In this document: one piece after another, positions 42,080-50,081 of the stretch
Layout: the number at the start of each line of letters is the position of its first letter
Position numbering within the stretch: the stretch's first letter is position 1
Source of the DNA: JAJPXI01 sp051867655
GTDB lineage: Bacteria; Bacillota; Clostridia; Oscillospirales; Oscillospiraceae
Reading direction: 5' to 3'
Length of the DNA stretch: 64,000 nt
Assembly (NCBI GenBank): GCA_051867655.1
Contig: JBJDYV010000113.1
Span: 12,178 to 76,177, forward strand
The notes under the pieces: generated by a model
What the model saw: the letters and a program-made list of their open reading frames with translations, nothing else
Databases searched by the model: none
Told to the model about the DNA's origin: nothing
Translations under genes and position numbers: made by a program

Positions 42080-43138
42080 ATGAAACGAGCTTTTGCATTG
42101 ATTTCGGCGCTTTCCCTGTGTTTTGGTTTGCTGGCCGGATGTGAGTCCTCCGGTACGAGCTCGAACGAGTATGACAAGGTTTATCAGTTGTCATTTGCGA
42201 TCCATGACCCCGAAGATTCCTTGCGCACCTTATATTATGAGCGGCTTGCGGAGCAGACCAGCGAAGCCACGAACGGCAAGGTCAAGATCACGGTCGTGCC
42301 CGGCGGCAAGCTGCTGGCCTCGACAGATGTAGCCGAGGGCATCCCGGCCGGGGCGGCCGATATGGGGTGGCTGCTGACCACTTTTTTCCCAGGGCAGTTC
42401 CCGCTGAGCGAAGCGGTCACGCTGCCCATGCTGTTTGAGGACAGCTATGTGGCCAGTCAGGTGCTCCTGGATCTGTATGAACGTTCCCCCGAGCTTCAGG
42501 CCGAGCTGAAAAACTATAAAATTCTGCAGCTGTATACCAATCCGATCAACACGATTTTTACCAATGAAAAAATCGAGCGTGTATCTGATTTGAAGGGGAT
42601 GCATATTCGAGCCACCGCCGGTGTTGCCACCGATATTGTTGCCGCGTGGGGCGGCTCTCCGCTTTTGATGGGACCGGAAGAGATCTACCAGTCCGTGGAG
42701 AAAGGCGTTCTGGACGCTATGGTGTTCGAGTGGTCCGGCTTCGATGTGTATGATCTGGGCGAAGTGACGCGCTACTGCGTGGATGTGCCCGTTACGTGCG
42801 GTGTATTCATGACGGTCATGAATCAGGAGTCCTACGACAGCCTGCCCGAAAAATACCAGGCGGTCATTGATGAGATCTGGGGCGCCAGAGAGGTGTCCCT
42901 TGAGTTTGCACAATCTTTTATCGATAATGCGGATGCCGCGCGGGAAAAGGGCGTCAATGAGTACGGCATGACTGTGATCGAGCTTTCTGACAGTGCCGCC
43001 GCGGAATTCAGGGACGTCGCCGATGACTATGTGGAAGCATGGGTGGAGAAGATGACGACAGACGCCTTTGACGCCCAGGCATATTTGGACCTGCTGCTCT
43101 CGCTGAAGGCGCAATACGAGGAACAACCGCTTTCCTGA
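42080..43138 (+). CDS. TRAP transporter substrate-binding lipoprotein (DctP family, first)
   Basis: The product of 352 residues is a lipoprotein with a basic, hydrophobic leader and lipobox LLAGC (Cys21), then a DctP-type binding domain: YQLSFAIHDPEDSLRTLYYE, VVPGGKLLASTDVAEGIPAG, MHIRATAGVATDIVAAWGGS and YQSVEKGVLDAMVFEW. It would sit on the outer face of the membrane and deliver an organic acid to the DctQ-DctM permease. A second DctP gene starts 62 bases after its stop. Codon choice is noticeably less biased than in the second copy. Confidence 0.88.
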   Translation: MKRAFALISALSLCFGLLAGCESSGTSSNEYDKVYQLSFAIHDPEDSLRTLYYERLAEQTSEATNGKVKITVVPGGKLLASTDVAEGIPAGAADMGWLLTTFFPGQFPLSEAVTLPMLFEDSYVASQVLLDLYERSPELQAELKNYKILQLYTNPINTIFTNEKIERVSDLKGMHIRATAGVATDIVAAWGGSPLLMGPEEIYQSVEKGVLDAMVFEWSGFDVYDLGEVTRYCVDVPVTCGVFMTVMNQESYDSLPEKYQAVIDEIWGAREVSLEFAQSFIDNADAAREKGVNEYGMTVIELSDSAAAEFRDVADDYVEAWVEKMTTDAFDAQAYLDLLLSLKAQYEEQPLS

Positions 43139-43199
43139 CACCCGGATGCATCGCGATTCGTCGCGTTATGATTATACTAATTTTTTAGGAGGAAAAGAA

Positions 43200-44252
43200 A
43201 TGAAACGAGTACTCGCGCTGATCGTATCCCTGGCAACCCTGCTGTGCCTGGCAGCTTGCGGGGGCGGAGATTCCGGTTCCGGCTCCAATTCCGGCTCCGG
43301 CGACACCGACAAGGTGTATAACCTGACCTTCTCCATGCACACCCCCGCTGACACCCCCGTGGGCCGCCACTTCCAGGCCATGTTCGACGAGATCGAGGAG
43401 AAGACCGATGGCCACGTCAAGATCACCCTGCATGGCTCCGGCACCCTGGCCGCTGCCGCCGACGTGGTGGACATGGTGGCTGACGGCGGCTGCGACATGG
43501 GCTGGGTCTTTACCTCTTTCTACTACGGCCAGTTCCCCCTGACGGACGTGCTGACCCTGATGGGCAACAACCCCCAGAGCTGCGTCCAGGGCACCGAGGT
43601 GCTGTACAACCTGTACCACGAGTTTGACGAGGTCGCCGCCGAGTGGTCCAACTTCAAGGTCCTGCAGATGCACGTCAACCCCGTCAACTACATCTACACC
43701 TCCACCAACCCCGCCACCCTGGCCGACGTCACCAAGATGAGCGTGCGCGCTCCCTCCGGCGCCTGCGCCAGCGTCATGGGCAACCTGGGCCTGAACGTGA
43801 TCTCCATGGCGCCCAATGACATCTATGACAACCTGTCCAAGGGCAACATCCAGGGCTACATCATCGAGAACACCGCCGTCACCGACTACAGCCTGAACGA
43901 GGTCACCAAGTATGTTGTGAACGTGCCCCTGAACCAGGGCCCCTTCGCCGTCATCATGAACCAGAAGACCTACGACAGCCTGCCCGCCGAGTATCAGGCC
44001 GTGATCGACGAGTATACCACTCTGGACGCCTGCAAGGCCATTGCCCAGGTTTGGGAAGACCAGGCCGCCGAGAGCGGCGAGAAGCTGCTGGAGAACGCCG
44101 TGCTCGTGGACTGGTCCGCTGAGGACGTGGCTACCTTCAACGCCGCCAGCGACGCTTACGACGAGGCCTGGGTGACCGAGCACAGCTCCGACAGCTTTGA
44201 CGCTCAGAAGCTGCTGGACCGCTGCCACGAACTGTACGCCGAGATCGGATAA
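43200..44252 (+). CDS. TRAP transporter substrate-binding lipoprotein (DctP family, second)
   Basis: The 350-residue product has lipobox CLAAC (Cys20), a short Gly/Ser linker, and the DctP domain (YNLTFSMHTPADTPVGRHFQ, HGSGTLAAAADVVDMVADGG, MSVRAPSGACASVMGNLGLN). ATG 43200 follows TTAGGAGGAAAAGAA; a frame open from 43146 lacks a ribosome site. It is a divergent paralog of the preceding gene. Codons end almost always in C or G, a sign of selection for high expression, and this probably is the main binding protein for the permease at 44564-46418. Confidence 0.9.
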   Translation: MKRVLALIVSLATLLCLAACGGGDSGSGSNSGSGDTDKVYNLTFSMHTPADTPVGRHFQAMFDEIEEKTDGHVKITLHGSGTLAAAADVVDMVADGGCDMGWVFTSFYYGQFPLTDVLTLMGNNPQSCVQGTEVLYNLYHEFDEVAAEWSNFKVLQMHVNPVNYIYTSTNPATLADVTKMSVRAPSGACASVMGNLGLNVISMAPNDIYDNLSKGNIQGYIIENTAVTDYSLNEVTKYVVNVPLNQGPFAVIMNQKTYDSLPAEYQAVIDEYTTLDACKAIAQVWEDQAAESGEKLLENAVLVDWSAEDVATFNAASDAYDEAWVTEHSSDSFDAQKLLDRCHELYAEIG

Positions 44253-44326
44253 TTTCCTTCTTCGGGAGCGCGTGGACCCTGCGGAGCAGGCTTCACGCGC
44301 TCTCGTCCGCCACGCATCAGATCTAA

Positions 44327-44541
44327 GGCAACACCGCACAATTGCGTCTGCGGTCTTCGGCGGATCTTTTGAGCCGAAAATGCGGTATTTTTTCTTGAAA
44401 TACACCGCAGCGTTAAGCAAACATGCCGGTGGCATGTTTGCAGCGCAGGCCCAGCCGGCTATGCCGGCCGGGAGACGCCAAAGGCGTGCGCTACCGCAAA
44501 ATCTCTCGCCGAATCCTTTTGCCGAATTATGCGGTGTTGCC
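44327..44541. mobile_element. MITE-like element with target duplication inside the TRAP operon
   Basis: A 215-bp non-coding element is bounded by 17-bp terminal inverted repeats: GGCAACACCGCACAATT at 44327-44343 against AATTATGCGGTGTTGCC at 44525-44541, one mismatch. It is flanked by the direct repeat CTAA (44323-44326 and 44542-44545), consistent with a 4-bp target duplication. Inside are further hairpins such as CAAACATGCC/GGCATGTTTG. No transposase is encoded, so a transposase elsewhere must have moved it. It sits between the binding-protein gene and the large permease gene and ends 23 bases before the permease start, close to its ribosome site. Confidence 0.8.
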
Positions 44542-44563
44542 CTAAAACGGAAGGAGTTCATTC

Positions 44564-45874
44564 ATGAGCGCATTTACGATTGGTATTCTCGGCATTGTCG
44601 CTTTGCTGATCCTGATCTTTCTGGGCATGAACATCGGCTTGGCGCTGATGACCGTGGGCTTCTGGGGCTACGCCGCCGCAATCAACCTGACGGCGGCCAA
44701 CGTGGTTTTGTCCACCGTTCCCTCCACGCAGGCCAGCAGTTACAGCATGATGGTGGTGCCCCTGTTCATCCTGATGGGCAACTACGCCTACCACGCCCAC
44801 CTGTCCGACGGTTTGTTCAATTTCTTTAAGAAGTGGCTCTCCCGCGTACCGGGCAACCTGGCCTGCGCGACCATCGCCGCCTGCGCCGGCTTCGGCGCCA
44901 TCTGCGGCTCCACCCCCGCCACCTGCGCCGCCATGGGCGCTGTCGCCCTGCCCGAGATGCGCAAAGAGGGCTATGACGACAAGCTGACCACCGGCGCTAT
45001 CGCCTTCGGCGGCACACTGGGCATTATGATCCCCCCCAGCACCCCCATGATCCTGTACGCCGTGCTGACCACCACCTCCATCAGCGCCCTGTTCTCTGCC
45101 GGCATCATCCCCGGTATCCTTCAGGTCCTGATCGGCATCCTCTTTGTGGTCCTCTGGTGCAAGCTGCGTCCGGGTCTGGCTCCCGCCGCCTGCAAGACCC
45201 CCTGGAGAGACCGCTTTATCTCCATCAAGGGCATTCTGGGCGTCGTCGTGCTGTTCGGCATTGTGCTGGGCGGCATGTTCTCCGGCTGGTTCTCCGTGGC
45301 CCAGGCTTCCGCCATCGGCGCGTTCCTGGCCTTCCTGATGCTGATCTTCCCCGGCCGCAACTTCAACTGGACCAGCATCAAGGCCGGCCTGAAGGACTGC
45401 GCCAGCACTTTTGGTATGTCTTTCCTGATCATCGTGGGCGCTTCCGTGTTCTCCAGCTTCCTGGCTGTCACCCAGGTGCCCATGACCCTGGCCAATATCA
45501 TCGCCGACCTGCACGTCAACCGCTATGTCATCATTCTGCTGATCACCCTGATCTACATCTTCCTGGGTATGATTATGGACGGCCTGGCCATGATGATGAT
45601 GACCGTGCCCATCTTCTGGCCCATCGTCTCCGCACTGGGCTTCAACGCCATCTGGTTCGGCATCTACATCATCCTGGTCATCAACTTCGGCTCCATTTCT
45701 CCTCCGGTCGGTATGTGCTGCTTTGTGGTCAAGGGCCTGGACAAGAAGATCTCCCTGGCCACCGTGTACAAGGGCGTGCTGCCCTTCATCGCCGCTCTGG
45801 TGGTCACCATTGCATTTGTCCTGTTCGTCCCGAGTCTGGCCACCTGTATGCCCAAATGGCTGGGCCTGATTTAA
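44564..45874 (+). CDS. TRAP transporter large permease (DctM family)
   Basis: The 436-residue protein has about twelve membrane segments, starting FTIGILGIVALLILIFLGMN, with the DctM features MVVPLFILMGNYAYHAHLSD, CGSTPATCAAMGAVALPEMR, GGTLGIMIPPSTPMILYAVL and FGSISPPVGMCCFVVKGLDK. It forms the transport channel with the small subunit at 45891 and uses the sodium gradient. Gene order DctM before DctQ is less usual. AAGGAG precedes the ATG and lies just outside the MITE-like element. Confidence 0.93.
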   Translation: MSAFTIGILGIVALLILIFLGMNIGLALMTVGFWGYAAAINLTAANVVLSTVPSTQASSYSMMVVPLFILMGNYAYHAHLSDGLFNFFKKWLSRVPGNLACATIAACAGFGAICGSTPATCAAMGAVALPEMRKEGYDDKLTTGAIAFGGTLGIMIPPSTPMILYAVLTTTSISALFSAGIIPGILQVLIGILFVVLWCKLRPGLAPAACKTPWRDRFISIKGILGVVVLFGIVLGGMFSGWFSVAQASAIGAFLAFLMLIFPGRNFNWTSIKAGLKDCASTFGMSFLIIVGASVFSSFLAVTQVPMTLANIIADLHVNRYVIILLITLIYIFLGMIMDGLAMMMMTVPIFWPIVSALGFNAIWFGIYIILVINFGSISPPVGMCCFVVKGLDKKISLATVYKGVLPFIAALVVTIAFVLFVPSLATCMPKWLGLI

Positions 45875-45890
45875 GGAAGGGGGCCATGAC

Positions 45891-46418
45891 ATGAAAACTT
45901 GGGATAAAATCGGAAAAGTTGTTTATAAAATCGGTTCGATCGTGGGTGTTGTCGCCATGGTCGGTGTGGCCATGCTGGTCATTCTGAATGTGTGCGACGT
46001 GGGGTACAACAAGATCACCGGCTCCAACATCCTGGGCGCGTATGAGATCTCCCAGAACATCCTGATGGTAGCGGTCTTTGCGGCCTTCGGTTATGCTCAG
46101 GTCCACAAGTCCCACATCCACATGACCCTGTTGATCAACGCCCTGCCCGGGAAGGCCAAGTTCATCCCCTTCTTCCTGACCGGCGTGATCTCCTGCGTCA
46201 CCGGCGCCTACTGCACCTATTCCACCGTGTACCGCGGTATCTCCCAGATGAATTCCAACGCCATGTCGGACATTCTGCACTATCCGCTGTACCCCTTCTA
46301 TTTCCTGGAGGCCATCGCCATGGCGGTCTTCGTGCTGGTGCTGGTCTATGACACCATTATGTCCCTGCTGGCCATGTTCAACGACGACATCGCCGAGCGG
46401 GTACATGCCACCTGGTAA
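45891..46418 (+). CDS. TRAP transporter small permease (DctQ family)
   Basis: The product of 175 residues has four membrane segments: IGSIVGVVAMVGVAMLVILN, QNILMVAVFAAFGYAQVHKS, FIPFFLTGVISCVTGAYCTY and FLEAIAMAVFVLVLVYDTIM. This is the DctQ layout. It starts 17 bases after the DctM stop behind AAGGAAGGGGGCC and is the last gene before a strong terminator. Confidence 0.9.
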   Translation: MKTWDKIGKVVYKIGSIVGVVAMVGVAMLVILNVCDVGYNKITGSNILGAYEISQNILMVAVFAAFGYAQVHKSHIHMTLLINALPGKAKFIPFFLTGVISCVTGAYCTYSTVYRGISQMNSNAMSDILHYPLYPFYFLEAIAMAVFVLVLVYDTIMSLLAMFNDDIAERVHATW

Positions 46419-46811
46419 ATTGCAGCCATTCCTCTCTTTCCTCTTTTTTTCCTTGCAGACGCAGGCCGGTTCAAGACCTCGGTAAACGGGACCTCCCTCA
46501 GCGGCATGGAAACCTGTTTCGGCACAACGGGCAGTGAGCCGAACGCCAAGCCGATGGGCGCTCAAAGCGGCAGACAACGGTGACGCGGAAATGGAAGGTA
46601 CAGCCGGTCCATTTCCCCATTTCCGTGATCATCAGCAGTACCGCCTCGCCTCCACCAAAATCCGGCCGGAAACGAACCTGTTTCCGGCCGGATTTTTCTT
46701 TCAGTAAAGCACAAGTATTTTCTTGTGGACGCCCAAGGGAACGGTGTTAGACTTTCCCGCCGTTCAATGATACACTGTTTTCATAGAACGGCCATGAATT
46801 CCCAGCTGTAT
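46419..46811. other. Intergenic region between convergent operons
   Basis: These 393 bases separate the TRAP operon from the convergent lysR gene. They hold the terminator at 46657-46700, a weaker GGAAATGG/CCATTTCC stem near 46589-46616, and no supported gene. Confidence 0.5.
46657..46700. terminator. Rho-independent terminator between convergent genes
   Basis: AAAATCCGGCCGGAAA at 46657-46672 pairs perfectly with TTTCCGGCCGGATTTT at 46681-46696, followed by TCTTTC. It works for the TRAP operon and, with A-rich bases on the other side, possibly for the lysR gene. Confidence 0.85.
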
Positions 46812-47747
46812 TTACAGCGCGGCGAGGACGCTCTCCGCCTCCCGGATCAGGCGCAGCTCCTCCGTGTGGAGGTGCAGGCCCTTGGTGTGGCTGATGGCCA
46901 CCTTGGGTTCAAAGCTCGCGACCCGGATGGGATAGGTCAGAAGCCCCGCCGTCTGCTCCGGGTTTTTGTGAAACCACCATTGGGTGTGGCTTTGGGTGGA
47001 GAGCAGGCACCCCTGGGCGCTGACGCAGGCGTACTCGTTCAGGTCAAAGCTCTCCGAGCTGAAGCTGAACGCGGGGGAAACGTGATACTCACCGAAGATC
47101 AGCTCCAGGCTCTGCACCAGCTGCCCGTAGCGGTCCCGCAGGGCGATGAAGGGCATCTCCTTCAAAAGGGAGAGGTCCCCCGTGCGCAAAAGCTGCGCCT
47201 CCACAGCCGGCCACCGGTCCCCGTAGATCTTCTCCGCCAGCGCGCGCTGAAAGGTGACGTGAAACGGGTCCGGGTCCCGTAAAATGTGGTTTTCCAGGTG
47301 GGGACACAGGGGCAGGGAGCTGAGATACAGGTCCACGCCGTTCATGTTGTGCTCGATGTCGTTGTGCTGGCGCTTCACCACCGCGATCTCATACTCCGGG
47401 TACTTTTCCCGGAACCGGGTCAGCAGCTCGGGCAGATAGGGCGGCGTCCAGAAGGTGGGCAGACCCAGCGTGATCTTCCGCTTGCGCTTCTGAGTCACGT
47501 CCTTGATCTCCTCCATCATGCCGGTGTAGACCCGCAGCAGCTCTTTGCCGTTCCGGTAGAGACATTCCCCGGCCACGGTCAGCCCGGCGTTTTTGCCCCG
47601 CTTGAACAGGGGCGCGCCCACCTCCGCCTCCATTTTCTTCAGCTGCTCGCTGAGCGCCTGCTGGGAGATGTACAGCTTGCGCGCGGCGGCGCTGATGCTC
47701 CCCTCCTCCACAATGGCGAGGAAATAGCTGATGTTGGAAAAATTCAC
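46812..47747 (-). CDS. LysR-family transcriptional regulator
   Basis: The 311-residue product has the LysR winged helix (NFSNISYFLAIVEEGSISAA, KLYISQQALSEQLKKMEAEV, LFKRGKNAGLTVAGECLYRN) and an effector domain starting KRKITLGLPTFWTPPYLPEL. The start is GTG at 47747, preceded by AAAGGGGGGCGGGCC; the longer frame to 47798 crosses that ribosome site. It is divergent from the ceramidase-like gene (start 47870), so it most likely governs the operon 47870-53046. Confidence 0.88.
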   Translation of the reverse strand: MNFSNISYFLAIVEEGSISAAARKLYISQQALSEQLKKMEAEVGAPLFKRGKNAGLTVAGECLYRNGKELLRVYTGMMEEIKDVTQKRKRKITLGLPTFWTPPYLPELLTRFREKYPEYEIAVVKRQHNDIEHNMNGVDLYLSSLPLCPHLENHILRDPDPFHVTFQRALAEKIYGDRWPAVEAQLLRTGDLSLLKEMPFIALRDRYGQLVQSLELIFGEYHVSPAFSFSSESFDLNEYACVSAQGCLLSTQSHTQWWFHKNPEQTAGLLTYPIRVASFEPKVAISHTKGLHLHTEELRLIREAESVLAAL

Positions 47748-47869
47748 GGCCCGCCCCCCTTTGGGTTCATTATAATATGGGAGAGCCGGAAAGCACAAGG
47801 AAAAACTTTAAATTTTAAATGTGGAAAGGAGCGTGGGGCCGTGCGGAACTTCCGTGCGGCCGGGACAAG

Positions 47870-49216
47870 ATGACAAAGCAGCTTTCTTGCGGAGCGGCCC
47901 GGGTGAAGATCACCCCGCCCGACAGCCTGCTGCCCCGCCTGCGGGGGCTGAAGGGGTACCGCCTGGCCGGTGTGATCGACGACCTGTTCGTCCGCGCCAT
48001 GGTGATCGGAAACGGGGAAAACCGCGCGGCGCTGATCTCCTTTGACCTGAACACGGCCCCCTGCACCCAGGAATTCCTGGAGGAGCTGTCCGCCGAAGCG
48101 GGAATTCCCGTGGAGAACATCCTGTATTTTGCCACCCACACCCATGCCGTGCCCGTGGTGGAGCCGGACCGGCACGGACACGACGCCCCCCCGCCCGACG
48201 TGCAGCAGGGCAGGGAGGAGTACATCGCCTTTGTGCAGGAGCAGACCCGCGCCGCCCTGAAGCAGGCCCTGGCGACCATGGAGCCCGCCCGGATGGGGTA
48301 CGCCTTCGGGGAGAGCGCCATCAACGTGGTGCGCCTGCAGGAGTACACCTATCGGGACGAGAACGGCGTGCCGTTCCCCGTGTGCAACCTGGGCGCCGAC
48401 CCCACGGCCCCGGCGGACCGGACGCAGTTTCTGCTGCGGGTCGAGGCGCTGGACGGCAGGCCCCTGGCCTTTCTGGTCAACTACGCCATGCACAACGTGG
48501 CCACCATCTGGAACGACTTTGACGGCACCGGCGCCATGGGCATCAGCAGCGACATCGGCGGGCGGATCAGCAAGCTGCTGGAGGAGCAGTACGGCGGCGT
48601 GGCCCTGTGGTCCAGCGGCGCGGCGGGCGATTTGAACCCGCTGATGCTCAACGAGGTCATCCTGCCCGACCCCGTCACCGGGCGGACCTACGAGACCCAC
48701 CCCAAGGGCGTGGAGCCCGCGCTGACCGCGCTGAAGATCATGTCCGAGCGCAACTGGGCCGACGTGCAGGCCCTTGCCCGCGCGGTGCGGTGCGAGGAGA
48801 GCGAAGGGGAGGTCGCCGCCGTGCTGGAGTGGTCCGTGACCCCCGGGTGCGCCTGCATCCGCCATCACGGCGCGCCGCCGGAGTTTATCACCGGCCCCGA
48901 CGTACCCGAGCACACCGTGCGCCTGCAGATGGTACGCATCGGCTCCCTGACCCTGTGCGGCGCGGGCACCGAGCTGTATTCCTCCATCGGCGCGGCCATG
49001 CGCGCCGCCATGCCGCAGCCCGCCGTCCTGATCACCCTCAACGCCGGGGAGCTGTGCAGCAGCCACTACGTCCTGGACGACGCGGCCATCGCCCGCTGCG
49101 ACGCCTCCCGGGGCTTCGCCATGGTGCCCGGCTACGACGAGTTCCGCTGCTGCGCGGGCGTCATGGAGGACGACCTGACCGGGCATGTGCGGCACATGGC
49201 CCAAAACCTTGCGTGA
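47870..49216 (+). CDS. Neutral/alkaline-ceramidase-like hydrolase
   Basis: The product of 448 residues matches the N-terminal domain of neutral/alkaline non-lysosomal ceramidases (PF04734 type): the opening CGAARVKITPPDSLL, a metal-site segment ILYFATHTHAVPVVE, NYAMHNVATIWND and WSSGAAGDLNPL. Characterised family members hydrolyse N-acyl bonds with zinc, but many bacterial relatives without the C-terminal domain have no known role, and this one has no signal peptide. ATG 47870 fits the family start, although its ribosome site is weak; ATG 47819 (AAAGGAG lies after it) is the alternative. It heads an operon with two C-C hydrolase-like genes, so it may cleave an amide or ester in the same compound. 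Confidence 0.75.
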   Translation: MTKQLSCGAARVKITPPDSLLPRLRGLKGYRLAGVIDDLFVRAMVIGNGENRAALISFDLNTAPCTQEFLEELSAEAGIPVENILYFATHTHAVPVVEPDRHGHDAPPPDVQQGREEYIAFVQEQTRAALKQALATMEPARMGYAFGESAINVVRLQEYTYRDENGVPFPVCNLGADPTAPADRTQFLLRVEALDGRPLAFLVNYAMHNVATIWNDFDGTGAMGISSDIGGRISKLLEEQYGGVALWSSGAAGDLNPLMLNEVILPDPVTGRTYETHPKGVEPALTALKIMSERNWADVQALARAVRCEESEGEVAAVLEWSVTPGCACIRHHGAPPEFITGPDVPEHTVRLQMVRIGSLTLCGAGTELYSSIGAAMRAAMPQPAVLITLNAGELCSSHYVLDDAAIARCDASRGFAMVPGYDEFRCCAGVMEDDLTGHVRHMAQNLA

Positions 49217-49231
49217 AAAGAGGGAACTGAC

Positions 49232-50068
49232 ATGATCTATGACATTCCGAAGCTGACCCCGGAGGAGGAGCGGCTCCCGGTGGCCAAATACTACACCGAC
49301 TATCCGCTCCACGGCCCCAACCCGCTGTACTCCCAGCTGCTGGACCTGGGGGCCATGGACCCGAAGGACGCCCTGCCGGTGGATAACTGGCTGGACCTGC
49401 TGACGGTGGACCGCTATTTCAAGGTGGAGTACGGCTACTGCATGATGCCCGAGGGCTACGGCTACATCGCCAACTACTCCGTGCTGCCCGGGAACATCAC
49501 CCCGGAGATGCGCATGTGGTACGTCCGCTGGCTGAACATCCACTCCAAAAACCTGCCCGAGGGCTGCGGCAACATCCGCTACAAGCTGTGGAACCAGATG
49601 GACCACATCGACCACGGGCTGGTCAACGGCGACATGAAGCAGGGCATCTACACCCTGGAGCGGCTGGACATGGGCCGCCTGGAGGACGGCCCCGCCATCC
49701 GCTCCGTCCGCCACAACTTCGACGTGCGCGACTACGGGTTCCCCGAGGAAAAGTATGAGGAATTGCAGAAGGCGGGCGTGGCCATCACCTCCTGCTGGGA
49801 GAGCTTCGACTGCCCCGGCTCCCACCTGGTCCTGTCCGTCACCCGCCGCTGCCCCCTGGGCGGGACGGAGACCTGCTCCCGGGAGTGGATCGGCTACAAG
49901 GCGGAAAACGGGAAGATCGTCCGGGACCCCGAGACGCCGGAGTTCATGCTGTGCGAGCAGTACCTGCGGGACGTGCAGATCCACAACACGGTGGAGCAGC
50001 AGCACCTGGCCACGTTCCTGCCCGCGCTGTATGCGGAATACAAAGACCTGCCCCGGGACGCGGATTAA
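49232..50068 (+). CDS. DAPG/phloretin-hydrolase-like C-C bond hydrolase (copy 2)
   Basis: This 278-residue protein has the clearest PhlG-type pattern in the window: YGYIANYSVLPGNITPEMRM, WYVRWLNIHSKN, RYKLWNQMDHIDHG (H125), TLERLDMG (E143) and the C-terminal HxxxE helix IHNTVEQQHLATFLPALYAE (H251, E255). In PhlG and phloretin hydrolase, equivalent histidines and glutamates bind the zinc that activates water for cleavage of an acyl-phenol C-C bond. It starts 15 bases after the ceramidase-like gene behind AGAGGGAACTGAC and is followed 13 bases later by the beta-propeller. Substrate unknown. Confidence 0.78.
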   Translation: MIYDIPKLTPEEERLPVAKYYTDYPLHGPNPLYSQLLDLGAMDPKDALPVDNWLDLLTVDRYFKVEYGYCMMPEGYGYIANYSVLPGNITPEMRMWYVRWLNIHSKNLPEGCGNIRYKLWNQMDHIDHGLVNGDMKQGIYTLERLDMGRLEDGPAIRSVRHNFDVRDYGFPEEKYEELQKAGVAITSCWESFDCPGSHLVLSVTRRCPLGGTETCSREWIGYKAENGKIVRDPETPEFMLCEQYLRDVQIHNTVEQQHLATFLPALYAEYKDLPRDAD

Positions 50069-50081
50069 GGAGGAGACGGAT

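Noticed and set aside
49755..50081. N-terminal extension of the third beta-propeller gene
   Set aside because: It lies within the preceding hydrolase gene in another frame and is Arg/Ser/Pro-rich; the ATG at 50082 has a strong ribosome site and matches the family start.
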